NCBI GenBank assembly: GCA_937871355.1
Contig: CALMPX010000133.1
Coordinates: forward strand, 1-9,400
Source: an uncultured Bdellovibrio sp.
Lineage (GTDB): Bacteria; Bdellovibrionota; Bdellovibrionia; Bdellovibrionales; Bdellovibrionaceae
DNA length: 9,400 bases
Reading direction: 5' to 3'
The notes under the pieces are model-generated. The model had not been told where the DNA came from. It worked only from the letters and a program-made list of their open reading frames with translations, and ran no database searches. A program made the translations under genes and the position numbers. Below, piece after piece: positions 1 to 6,331 of the stretch. Within the stretch, counting starts at the first letter, position 1. Every line of letters begins with the position of its first letter.

Positions 1-411
1 ATAATTTTCATCAATATGTTTTTTATACTTCTCTAAAAATTCAGGCGACTTCAAGGATTCATCTAATTGTTTTTCTAAAATAGCATTGTTTTGAGAAAAC
101 TCTTTTTTTAACGCTAATTTTTCGATGTTTGGTAATTTAAGATACAAAGGAGACTCTAGCATTTTCAAAAGAATAGAAACACTATTATATGCTGTCCAAC
201 CTGGCTTTTGATTTTGAGAAAAAATCGCTGCAAAATCAGAATTATTGCGTACCAAGTTAGTTTTTTCTAAAGTTTCGCGATAAAGGCTACTAAAGTTTTC
301 TTTGGAGATCAAAACTGGCAATCTCTCAAACAACTCCTGGCACGTAGACTGCGCTAAAGCCTGATTTGAAGCCAAACAGAACAACATATAGAAAATAGTA
401 TATTTTTTCAT
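1..411 (-). CDS. Putative exported protein of unknown function (3' end beyond window)
   Basis: An open frame of 137 codons runs from an ATG at 409-411 off the low-coordinate edge, with no stop inside the window. The N-terminus is a textbook Sec signal peptide: Lys-Lys at 2-3, a hydrophobic core at about residues 6-14 (IFYMLFCLA), then an ALA cleavage motif at 18-20 followed by QSTC. The mature part is hydrophilic, rich in Lys, Glu, Leu and Asn, with a single Cys near its start and probably helical. The Cys is not in a lipobox, so a soluble periplasmic or secreted protein fits better than a lipoprotein. I do not recognise the family. No clear Shine-Dalgarno precedes the ATG, but the signal peptide supports this start. 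A weak promoter-like pair lies just upstream, and a possible terminator separates it from the ABC gene, so it may be its own transcription unit. Confidence 0.75.
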   Translation of the reverse strand, partial: MKKYTIFYMLFCLASNQALAQSTCQELFERLPVLISKENFSSLYRETLEKTNLVRNNSDFAAIFSQNQKPGWTAYNSVSILLKMLESPLYLKLPNIEKLALKKEFSQNNAILEKQLDESLKSPEFLEKYKKHIDENY

Positions 412-441
412 ACACTAGGATCACTGCTATTTACTGGCCTA

Positions 442-469
442 ACTATAACAATTTTGTTCGATTTGAAAT
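442..469 (-). promoter_or_regulatory. Weak candidate promoter for the exported-protein gene
   Basis: On the minus strand a TATAGT -10-like box (442-447) is preceded, after 16 bases, by ATTTCA (464-469) as a poor -35. The leader to the ATG at 411 would be about 25 bases. The -10 box is good (5 of 6 against TATAAT) but the -35 matches only 3 of 6, and AT-rich DNA yields such pairs by chance. Position in the gap upstream of a separate gene is the main support. Confidence 0.3.
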
Positions 470-511
470 ATAAAAACGTTCTCAGGTAAACGTCTACGCT
501 ATACAGCTGTC

Positions 512-543
512 AAAAACTTAGTGTCTCAGGATGATACACCTAA
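512..543 (-). terminator. Possible intrinsic terminator after the ABC transporter
   Basis: Read on the minus strand, TTAGGTGT and ACACTAA can pair as a 7-bp stem with one bulged G and an 11-base loop, followed by GTTTTTG. It starts 6 bases after the transporter stop codon, where a terminator is expected. The stem is AT-rich and imperfect, so it would be weak. A second small hairpin a little further on (474-495, AGACGTT/AACGTTT with one G-U pair, then an AT-rich tail) could act in tandem. Confidence 0.4.
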
Positions 544-548
544 CGAAT

Positions 549-2123
549 CTAAACCACCCGTCCATTATCCAATTCAATAATTTTATCATAACCCTGAAGC
601 GTTGACAATCTGTGAGCAATCGTGACCAAAGTAATTCCATCCAGTGATTCACGAATAACTTTTTGAACCAAAGCATCTGTTTCGACATCGACACTAGCGG
701 TGGCCTCATCCAAGAAAATAACTTTGACCTTCATCAATAAGGCCCGAGCTAAACAAATCAACTGTCGCTGTCCTTGCGACAGATTAGCGCCACCTTCAGT
801 GATGAAATGATCTAATTGATCCGGCCATCTTTGTACTAAGTCGAGTAAACCGACTTTTCGTAAAATCTCAAAAATTTCTACATCACTTTTTTCCGCGTAG
901 CGATCAAGATTAGATCTTAACGTTCCCATAAACAACGAAGGATCCTGTGGAATAACCGCTAAAGATTTACGTAAGTTATAAATCGCATAATCACGGATCG
1001 ATCGTCCATCTAATAATATGTCTCCGTGATCAAAATGCACAAAGCGGTAGACCGCTTGGAATAAAGTGGATTTTCCCGAACCAGTTCGTCCAACGACGCC
1101 CACTTTGCTTCCGCTTTTAATATCGAAGCTGACATTATTCAAAACATACGGTAAATGATCGGCATATCTGAGCTTAATATTTTTAAATTCAAGATTTCCC
1201 GTTTGTGGAATCAGCTCACTAGATGAAAATTCTTTTTCTGGCAATAAATCGGAATAAAAACTCAGTCGCTCGACTGAAGTCATTCGTGATTCAAGATCTG
1301 AGAAAATACGAATTCCCCAATTGAGATATCTCCAAAATTGAAGTGCATACAATGTAATAAGCCCGGCAATTCCGGCTGAAATCAAATGATGAAAGCTGGA
1401 GTAGACAATCGCTAATACGGTGATAGTGGATATGACTGAACCAATAATCGGCAATCTTGTCGAGAACCAACGATTGACCATCAAGTGAGTATAAAAAGCC
1501 TGAGTTGATTTTTGAAGTTTTCGCAAAAACTCTTGATCAAAATAATTTTCTTTTTTAAAAGCGCGAATAACGACTAAACCTTGTAGCGTTTCTTTAAAGT
1601 GTGCATAGCGCGGTGATCGAGCTAAAGAATCCAAACGTTTGACTTCTCTGGCGACGCGACGATATGCACTTTGCAGGAAGTAATAATATACCAGAATCGG
1701 CACTAAAAAAATAAGTGTGATCGGCAAGGTGATAACGATCAGTAAAAAAGCCAACGTAACTTGCAAGATCGAATTTATGGTTTGCTCGAAAGTCCATTGA
1801 ATATGAATATCCACGGATTCCACATCACGTGAAAACCTTTGCAAAATCCGACCAACCGGCGTGCTATCAAAAAAGCGGATTTCCGTTTTTAAAATCGCAT
1901 TCAAAGCATTATCATGAAAAAGGCGTCCTGCAATAATACCTCGTTTCATCCAAAATAGATTGGTGAAATAATAAATTACCATGGTCATTAAACCCAAGGC
2001 CCCGTATCCATAAATGAGCGTCTGCGCATCAACAATTCCGCTGTATTTAGTGATCCATGTTTTTTGCGCCAACGGAGAAAGAACTCCCAAATAGCTGTTA
2101 AAAAGACAAAGAACACAATCCAA
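549..2123 (-). CDS. ABCC/MRP-type ABC exporter, C-terminal half (TMD2-NBD2), out of frame with the N-terminal half
   Basis: This 524-residue frame, if read from a TTG at 2121-2123, carries the second membrane domain and second ATPase of a full-length exporter. Membrane segments lie at about 36-55, 117-150 (two), 223-245 and 248-265, with the usual cytoplasmic motif FFDSTPVGRIL at 84-94. NBD2 has Walker A GRTGSGKST (345-353), Q-loop Gln393, an LSQGQ-type signature (448-452), Walker B with catalytic Glu in FLDEATASVD (470-479) and H-loop His504, so it looks ATPase-competent. The first residues (about 1-8) come from the wrong frame. Real homology begins around NSYLGVLSPLAQKTW, continuing the transmembrane helix started by the upstream frame, so the TTG is probably not a true start even though a GAGGG lies 12 bases before it. 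The protein stops right after the last NBD strand (LDNGRVV), roughly 20-30 residues shorter than usual for the family. Confidence 0.8.
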   Translation of the reverse strand: MDCVLCLFNSYLGVLSPLAQKTWITKYSGIVDAQTLIYGYGALGLMTMVIYYFTNLFWMKRGIIAGRLFHDNALNAILKTEIRFFDSTPVGRILQRFSRDVESVDIHIQWTFEQTINSILQVTLAFLLIVITLPITLIFLVPILVYYYFLQSAYRRVAREVKRLDSLARSPRYAHFKETLQGLVVIRAFKKENYFDQEFLRKLQKSTQAFYTHLMVNRWFSTRLPIIGSVISTITVLAIVYSSFHHLISAGIAGLITLYALQFWRYLNWGIRIFSDLESRMTSVERLSFYSDLLPEKEFSSSELIPQTGNLEFKNIKLRYADHLPYVLNNVSFDIKSGSKVGVVGRTGSGKSTLFQAVYRFVHFDHGDILLDGRSIRDYAIYNLRKSLAVIPQDPSLFMGTLRSNLDRYAEKSDVEIFEILRKVGLLDLVQRWPDQLDHFITEGGANLSQGQRQLICLARALLMKVKVIFLDEATASVDVETDALVQKVIRESLDGITLVTIAHRLSTLQGYDKIIELDNGRVV

Positions 2124-4153
2124 ATTCGACGTGTACCCTCACCGCCTAAAGCCATGATATAAGACTTATACACAGCCCCTTCCACAGAACCAATCACCCG
2201 ATCCTCATCCACCGTAATTCGTGAATTATCAGAAATCACCTGTGTGGTGGCCGCTTCAGATTTTGAAAGTACAATTTCTTTTTCTGAACTTTGATTACGC
2301 GTTTCTATTTCGATAAATCTTCTAAATTCGTTCGATGTTTGGAATAATTCTTCATAAGTTCCGGTGACATAACCATCTTCTTTCAAAAAAAGAATACGAT
2401 CGAAACTTTTTAAATGAGAAATACGATGAGTCGTCACGATTCGAGTTCTGTTTTTCCACTCACCAAAAATCAAATCGGAACATAATGTCGCCTCGGTATG
2501 AATATCGACGGCTGACAACGGATCATCTAATAAAATAAGGCTTGGATTCGACAACACACATCGTGCTAAACACACCCGCTGCTTCTGCCCTCCGGATAAG
2601 TTGACACCTTTTTCGCCAATCTCAGTCTGTAAACCGTTAGGGAAAAGTTTAATATCTGAAGTCATACTTGATAAGTAAATCGCTTGGTTCAAATTCGCCG
2701 CTTTATCTTCGTTACCAAAAATAATGTTTTCCTTCAATGTTCCGTTCAAAATAAATGGCTCTTGGGATTGATAGGCTATTCGACTCTCTCGTGGTAAAGA
2801 AATTCGCCCTGACTGCAATGTCATTTCATTCAGAATTAATTGTAGTAATGTCGACTTACCCGAACCCACCGGCCCAATCACCGCTAATGCTTCGCCCTGA
2901 GCGACTTTAAAAGATAGATCAGAAAAAATCTTTTTTGAATTCTCACCATAAGAAAAACTAACTTTATCGAAAACGATATCGGGTTTATCTTTATAAACCA
3001 CTGAACCTTTAAAATCGTTAATCGTTTCAGATTTTAAAAAACTAGAAATTCGAGCACCACCTACAAAAATACTGGTGAACCGACTGATATAACGAGACAA
3101 TCCTCCGAACTGGTCTTCCATCGTCGAGAAAATAGAAACACAGGTCAGAACAATAGCTAAATTGATTTCAAATCCACGTAAGTAATGAGTGAACAAAGCG
3201 GTGAATAAAACGACAGTCGAAATTGAAGTGTAAATAAGTCCTGCAAATATTTCTGACTTATATAATTTAATCCGAGAAGCAATTTCATTATTTCTGACCT
3301 GAGTTACTTCTTCGAAAATACTTTTTTCCCATGAGAAATATTTGACTACGCGAATCGCATTTAGAATCTGAGCCATGATCGACATTCTCTGATCGCGAAA
3401 TTTCATTTGTTCATCTTCTAAATGCGTAAATCTTTTCACCAAACGCTGAGTCATCGGAATCAATAGCGCCATCACGATAATAGCAACTAAAGCAGACCAC
3501 CCAATATAATAGAAAAGCATGATCGATGATCCAACCAACAACAATAATGAATTTGACAAATCCACTGTAACCTGGACGGAGTCCGCCATTGCTTCCGCAT
3601 CAGAACTCATTAAATTAACAATTTCTCCCACTTGGTTTTTTTGTTTGGTGGCATTAGAAATTTTCAATGCATGAGTGTAAATTTTTTTATTTACAATGTT
3701 TGTCGTAATTTGAAAAAAATTAAGCGTTCGATAAAAATAATGTTGAATCATCAATCCGTGCCCACCGCCACAGAGCCCTAAACCGATCGACAATAATATC
3801 ATAGTGATCGTGTTATCTTGCGACCACAACATAGCGCCAGAATTTAACAACTGTAGCTTGGTGATAAACTGATTAATAAAAATCGGAGTCATAAAAGCAA
3901 AGCTACTCGCGACGACTTGTAAAATAACAATTTTGACAACAAGCGGACGAGAGGCTTTAAATAATGTTTTATAAATTGATCGGCCACTACTCCAATCAAT
4001 GAGATCTTCTTTCCAATTGCTTGAATAGGCACTGATTTCCGGAGGCATTTCAATTTGATGATGCGAATTTATAGGTTCAGTTTTACTGAGCTTTATAAGA
4101 CGAGCGGCTTGAGTGAAGAAAATACGAGAGAGCCTAATGTTAAAAAATGACAT
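1988..4153 (-). CDS. ABCC/MRP-type ABC exporter, N-terminal half (TMD1-NBD1 and linker)
   Basis: The first half of a multidrug-resistance-protein-like exporter, which would sit in the inner membrane and pump an unknown substrate outward using ATP. Residues about 8-45 resemble the short conserved cytoplasmic lead-in of MRP-type chains (SRIFFTQAARLIKLSK). TMD1 spans about 68-345, with hydrophobic segments near 70-95, 115-134, 200-236, 303-322 and 330-345. NBD1 has Walker A GPVGSGKST (427-435), Q-loop Gln464, LSGGQ (519-523), Walker B LILLDDPLSAVD (539-550) and His576. The Asp-Asp in Walker B, replacing the catalytic Glu, is the hallmark of ABCC NBD1. A linker at about 615-660 ends in the expected EDRVIGSVEGAVYKSYIMALGG stretch, here split in two readings of a conserved form, leading into TMD2. 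Residues after about 684 are out-of-frame readthrough. The ATG sits inside the fliW terminator hairpin and lacks a spaced Shine-Dalgarno; an in-frame TGA lies five codons upstream, so no earlier start exists. Confidence 0.8.
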   Translation of the reverse strand: MSFFNIRLSRIFFTQAARLIKLSKTEPINSHHQIEMPPEISAYSSNWKEDLIDWSSGRSIYKTLFKASRPLVVKIVILQVVASSFAFMTPIFINQFITKLQLLNSGAMLWSQDNTITMILLSIGLGLCGGGHGLMIQHYFYRTLNFFQITTNIVNKKIYTHALKISNATKQKNQVGEIVNLMSSDAEAMADSVQVTVDLSNSLLLLVGSSIMLFYYIGWSALVAIIVMALLIPMTQRLVKRFTHLEDEQMKFRDQRMSIMAQILNAIRVVKYFSWEKSIFEEVTQVRNNEIASRIKLYKSEIFAGLIYTSISTVVLFTALFTHYLRGFEINLAIVLTCVSIFSTMEDQFGGLSRYISRFTSIFVGGARISSFLKSETINDFKGSVVYKDKPDIVFDKVSFSYGENSKKIFSDLSFKVAQGEALAVIGPVGSGKSTLLQLILNEMTLQSGRISLPRESRIAYQSQEPFILNGTLKENIIFGNEDKAANLNQAIYLSSMTSDIKLFPNGLQTEIGEKGVNLSGGQKQRVCLARCVLSNPSLILLDDPLSAVDIHTEATLCSDLIFGEWKNRTRIVTTHRISHLKSFDRILFLKEDGYVTGTYEELFQTSNEFRRFIEIETRNQSSEKEIVLSKSEAATTQVISDNSRITVDEDRVIGSVEGAVYKSYIMALGGEGTRRIWIVFFVFLTAIWEFFLRWRKKHGSLNTAELLMRRRSFMDTGPWV
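2099..2104 (-). other. Frameshift point joining the two halves of the ABC exporter gene
   Basis: The two transporter frames overlap at 1988-2123 and differ by one base. On the minus strand the sequence here is GTC TTT TTA ACA in the upstream frame. Adding one T to the run of five gives GTC TTT TTT AAC, which passes straight from residue 684 of the upstream frame to Asn9 of the downstream frame. It restores a continuous helix (IWIVFFVFFNSYLGV) and a chain of about 1201 residues. This fits a single-base loss in a homopolymer, by mutation or sequencing error. The run is not a canonical -1 slippery heptamer, since its first base is C. Confidence 0.75.
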
Positions 4154-4168
4154 CCCCTGAGGATGTCA
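4142..4168 (-). terminator. Rho-independent terminator of the flagellar/csrA-fliW transcript
   Basis: On the minus strand TGACATCC and GGATGTCA form a perfect 8-bp stem around the 5-base loop TCAGG, followed immediately by six T. It begins 4 bases after the fliW TAA, the classic position. The 3' arm and T-run are also the first codons (ATG TCA TTT TTT) of the downstream ABC exporter frame, so terminator and start codon overlap. On the plus strand there is no T-run after the stem, so it is one-directional. Confidence 0.85.
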
Positions 4169-4172
4169 CAGA

Positions 4173-4724
4173 TTAAAGCTCTTGATCAATCGAAGATTTT
4201 TCAGAGTAATTCACAGAGTGATCAATCTTAACTGCAAAATCTAAATTTTTAGACAATGATTTGATTGAAGTCTCTGGGCTTTGAACAACGCGACTTTGCA
4301 ATTTAACAAAGATCGGCTCACGAATCGCTAAGCTATTATCCTGAAGAACACACTGGCGAGCCACTTTCTCCGTTTGATTGATAACAATCGGCGCCTTTAA
4401 GTTAGCTGTCATTTGAGTGGGATCATCAGGAATAGTAATAATGTTCATGTAAGTGGGCTTTTGAGTTGCCTTCAATTTTAAAGATTCCATTTCATTTTTA
4501 GTTAACGCTGCTGTGTAATGCTGACCAAAAATTTCAGGTTCTAAAATGGGAAAGGCAATAGAAGGAAGTTCGCAACTTTGTAACCATGCGAAAATATCAT
4601 CATTCGGATCATCGAGGAGAACAAATTGACGTAGATCTTGAAAACCTAAAAGGCCTTCTGGAAAAGTGAGTAGATCTTCGTTTTGAATCGTTACTTCTCC
4701 AAATCGAGTAGTCTTAATAATCAC
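4173..4724 (-). CDS. fliW: Flagellar assembly factor FliW (CsrA antagonist)
   Basis: A 183-residue protein with the FliW signature: TTRFGEVTI near the start (5-13), then FPEGLLGFQDLRQFVLLDD (21-39, written here as the conserved core), and a mid-protein NIITIPDDPTQMTANLKAPIVIN stretch that defines the family. In other bacteria FliW is a cytoplasmic protein that binds flagellin. When flagellin is exported, free FliW binds CsrA and lifts its translational block. The start is GTG at 4722-4724, supported by GAGGGG seven bases upstream (4732-4737) and by alignment of MIIKTTRFG with known N-termini. FliW proteins are usually about 140-155 residues; here the last 30 or so (from SPETSIKSLSKN) are an extra Ser/Lys/Asp-rich tail of unknown role. 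It lies downstream of csrA, with a 219-bp gap that may hold its own promoter and a CsrA-binding hairpin, and it ends at a strong terminator. Confidence 0.95.
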   Translation of the reverse strand: MIIKTTRFGEVTIQNEDLLTFPEGLLGFQDLRQFVLLDDPNDDIFAWLQSCELPSIAFPILEPEIFGQHYTAALTKNEMESLKLKATQKPTYMNIITIPDDPTQMTANLKAPIVINQTEKVARQCVLQDNSLAIREPIFVKLQSRVVQSPETSIKSLSKNLDFAVKIDHSVNYSEKSSIDQEL

Positions 4725-4746
4725 GTTAACGCCCCTCTAAAAAATA

Positions 4747-4767
4747 TTTGTTAAATTATTTAACAAA
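4747..4767. repeat. Perfect AT-rich inverted repeat just upstream of the fliW ribosome binding site
   Basis: TTTGTTAAA and TTTAACAAA are perfect 9-base complements around a 3-base spacer. The structure ends 9 bases before the fliW Shine-Dalgarno (4732-4737). As RNA it is a stem of mostly A-U pairs that could modulate ribosome access; as DNA it could be an operator. It has no clean T-run close behind it, so it is unlikely to be a terminator. Confidence 0.6.
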
Positions 4768-4769
4768 CT

Positions 4770-4789
4770 ACGTCTCCTGGTTCTGACGT
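4770..4789 (-). promoter_or_regulatory. Candidate CsrA-binding hairpin in the fliW leader
   Basis: On the minus strand ACGTC and GACGT pair as a 5-bp stem around the 10-base loop AGAACCAGGA, placing AGGA in the loop. GGA in a hairpin loop is the known hallmark of CsrA sites. It lies about 45 bases upstream of the fliW GTG, and directly at the 5' end of the transcript if the promoter proposed at 4798-4826 is used. Binding is inferred, not shown. Confidence 0.4.
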
Positions 4790-4797
4790 GTAAATTG

Positions 4798-4826
4798 AAT
4801 ATACACTAAGTCTTATATTTACTTAA
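4798..4826 (-). promoter_or_regulatory. Candidate promoter for fliW
   Basis: Minus-strand TATATT (4798-4803, 5 of 6 to the -10 consensus) is preceded at exactly 17 bases by TTAAGT (4821-4826, 3 of 6 to the -35). A start near 4791 would give a leader of about 67 bases containing both stem-loops. The large csrA-fliW gap, unlike the tight spacing elsewhere, supports some element here. No sigma-28-type or sigma-54-type box was seen in this gap. Confidence 0.4.
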
Positions 4827-4943
4827 CAGTAATTTTCAAATTAACTGCTAATAAATAAGACACCAAACCCCAGGAAATGGTTAATCAAATTCTGGACTTA
4901 AATCCAGCAGACATCAATTTTTTTATGAAAATAACGCGAATAG

Positions 4944-5174
4944 CTACTCTGGCTTGAGAAGCTTCGAAATGTTTTTAACTTTATCCGAACTCACTTGAAC
5001 CGATTGCTGATTTTGATCTTGGATGGCCATATAGACTTCTTCACGGTGAATTTTAGTGTCCTTAGGCGCTTCTATGCCTAGGCGGACTTGCTTCCCCTTG
5101 ATTTGCACTACTCTGATCTTGATATGATCATCGATAGCAATGCTTTCACCTAACTTCCTTGTAAGTACGAGCAT
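4944..5174 (-). CDS. csrA: Carbon storage / translational regulator CsrA
   Basis: A 76-residue CsrA, a small dimeric RNA-binding protein that blocks or stabilises mRNAs at GGA-containing sites. The whole core is present: MLVLTRKLGESI at the N-terminus with Leu4 and Arg6, VRLGIEAP at 30-37, and the RNA-contacting HREEVY at 43-48 including Arg44. The last 25 or so residues extend past the 61-residue enterobacterial form, as in the longer CsrA proteins (for example of Bacillus) that are controlled by FliW binding. The ATG at 5172-5174 has AAGGAG eight bases upstream. It follows flgL by 65 bases and precedes fliW, a common pairing that points to control of flagellin translation. A TATAGT box at 5200-5205 could give local transcription, but I found no convincing -35. 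Confidence 0.97.
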   Translation of the reverse strand: MLVLTRKLGESIAIDDHIKIRVVQIKGKQVRLGIEAPKDTKIHREEVYMAIQDQNQQSVQVSSDKVKNISKLLKPE

Positions 5175-5239
5175 GTGACGAACTCCTTCTGTCTACAATA
5201 CTATATCCCGATTACGGTCGAACGGGTTAGTTATGTGGT

Positions 5240-6319
5240 CTACCGTAGAAAGTCAAGAAGGCTTTGAGTCATCATCTTGCTAGAGGTCTCTAGCGTGGCT
5301 TTCAGGGCTGTGTCCGACTTGTTTAAATCTGTCATAACCTTAAATAGGTCTGCATCCTCTATAAGCGAATTCTGAGCTTTATTGTCAACGATCGTTTTCT
5401 GAATGCCATCACTTGCTGCATTCATTTGATTGAGGCGACCGCCTACTTCAGCGCGAGCTAAATTAATTTGATTTAATGCTTGATCGAGAGGCTCCAAAAC
5501 GCTTTGGATAGAAGTTTTATCATTGGTTCTCAAAGCCGCTTCCAAAGTGGTCATAAGAGAAAAAATATTTGCTCCCGACGAGCTATTAATAGGATCCGCT
5601 TGAGAAACCCGCTGAACACGTCCAACTGTGGCTGGTCCTCGCGATTCAAGCAAATCTTCTCGATTCACATCTTTCTCAATGTCTTTGATCACTTCTGTTA
5701 ATTTATAATCTTGGAGTTCGCGGACTGTCTGCGGAACTTCTGATGGTCTTTTAATCGAACCTTCATAACCTAAATTTTCACCTAAAAAAATTTGCGAACC
5801 ACTTAAGTTCATTGGCAAAAACTGACCTTTATGATTTTGAATTTGAATCTGTCCTTCATCACCGCGGAATTCACCCGACTTGGTGAAAGGTGCTTCCGTC
5901 GTTTGATAGCCACCAAAAATATAACGTTCTCCGAAACGACGATTCGACATTTCGACTACTGAATTATAAATCTGAGAGATTTCTTCTGCAATCATCTGGC
6001 GAGGAACTCCGCCATTCGTATCATTGGCTCCTTGCAAGGCTAATTCTTTTGCACGCACAAGTGACTCGCTTAATTGAGACAAAGTTGATTCTGACTTTTC
6101 CAAAAAAGATCTGGCGAATAAAATATTACGATCAAATTGTTCTAAATTTTTATTTTCTGTTCTATTTTCTAAAGCCTTAGCGGCTCCGATGGGATCATCT
6201 GATGGCTTATTGATACGCTTCATGGTCGCAGCTTGATTTTGAAGATTGCTCAGCTCTGTACGATTTTTCTGAGCATTACTCAGAAATTGATTTTGGTTCA
6301 TTTTATCAGTGATACGCAC
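5240..6319 (-). CDS. flgL: Flagellar hook-filament junction protein FlgL (HAP3)
   Basis: A 359-residue FlgL, the outer of the two junction proteins that join hook and filament. It is exported by the flagellar type III system and assembles on FlgK. The N-terminus MRITDKM and the coiled-coil stretch with MKRINKPSDDPIGAAKAL (33-50) are the flagellin/FlgL D0-D1 signature. ERYIFGGYQTTEAPF (130-144) matches the conserved F-GG start of the outer domain. The C-terminal helix (LFKVMTDLNKSDTALKATL..., ending QSLLDFLR) completes the D0-D1 bundle. The start is GTG at 6317-6319, chosen because MRIT is the conserved N-terminus and GGAG lies seven bases upstream. The gene is 12 bases after flgK, with its ribosome binding site in that junction, so the two are probably coupled. 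Confidence 0.97.
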   Translation of the reverse strand: MRITDKMNQNQFLSNAQKNRTELSNLQNQAATMKRINKPSDDPIGAAKALENRTENKNLEQFDRNILFARSFLEKSESTLSQLSESLVRAKELALQGANDTNGGVPRQMIAEEISQIYNSVVEMSNRRFGERYIFGGYQTTEAPFTKSGEFRGDEGQIQIQNHKGQFLPMNLSGSQIFLGENLGYEGSIKRPSEVPQTVRELQDYKLTEVIKDIEKDVNREDLLESRGPATVGRVQRVSQADPINSSSGANIFSLMTTLEAALRTNDKTSIQSVLEPLDQALNQINLARAEVGGRLNQMNAASDGIQKTIVDNKAQNSLIEDADLFKVMTDLNKSDTALKATLETSSKMMTQSLLDFLR

Positions 6320-6331
6320 AAATCAACTCCT

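Noticed and set aside
518..709. Short minus-strand frame overlapping the end of the ABC exporter, considered as a source of its missing C-terminus
   Set aside because: Its tail after the exporter stop (FRFVRCIILRH) does not resemble the usual ABC C-terminal helix, and the rest is an alternative frame of NBD2.
2095..2110. Programmed -1 frameshift signal
   Set aside because: The site is C-TTT-TTA, not a canonical X-XXY-YYZ heptamer, and I saw no strong stem or Shine-Dalgarno stimulator nearby. A lost T is simpler, though not proven.
4892..4907. Small hairpin CTGGA/TCCAG downstream of csrA as a terminator
   Set aside because: Only a 5-bp stem, and the bases after it on the minus strand are AATTTG rather than a T-run.
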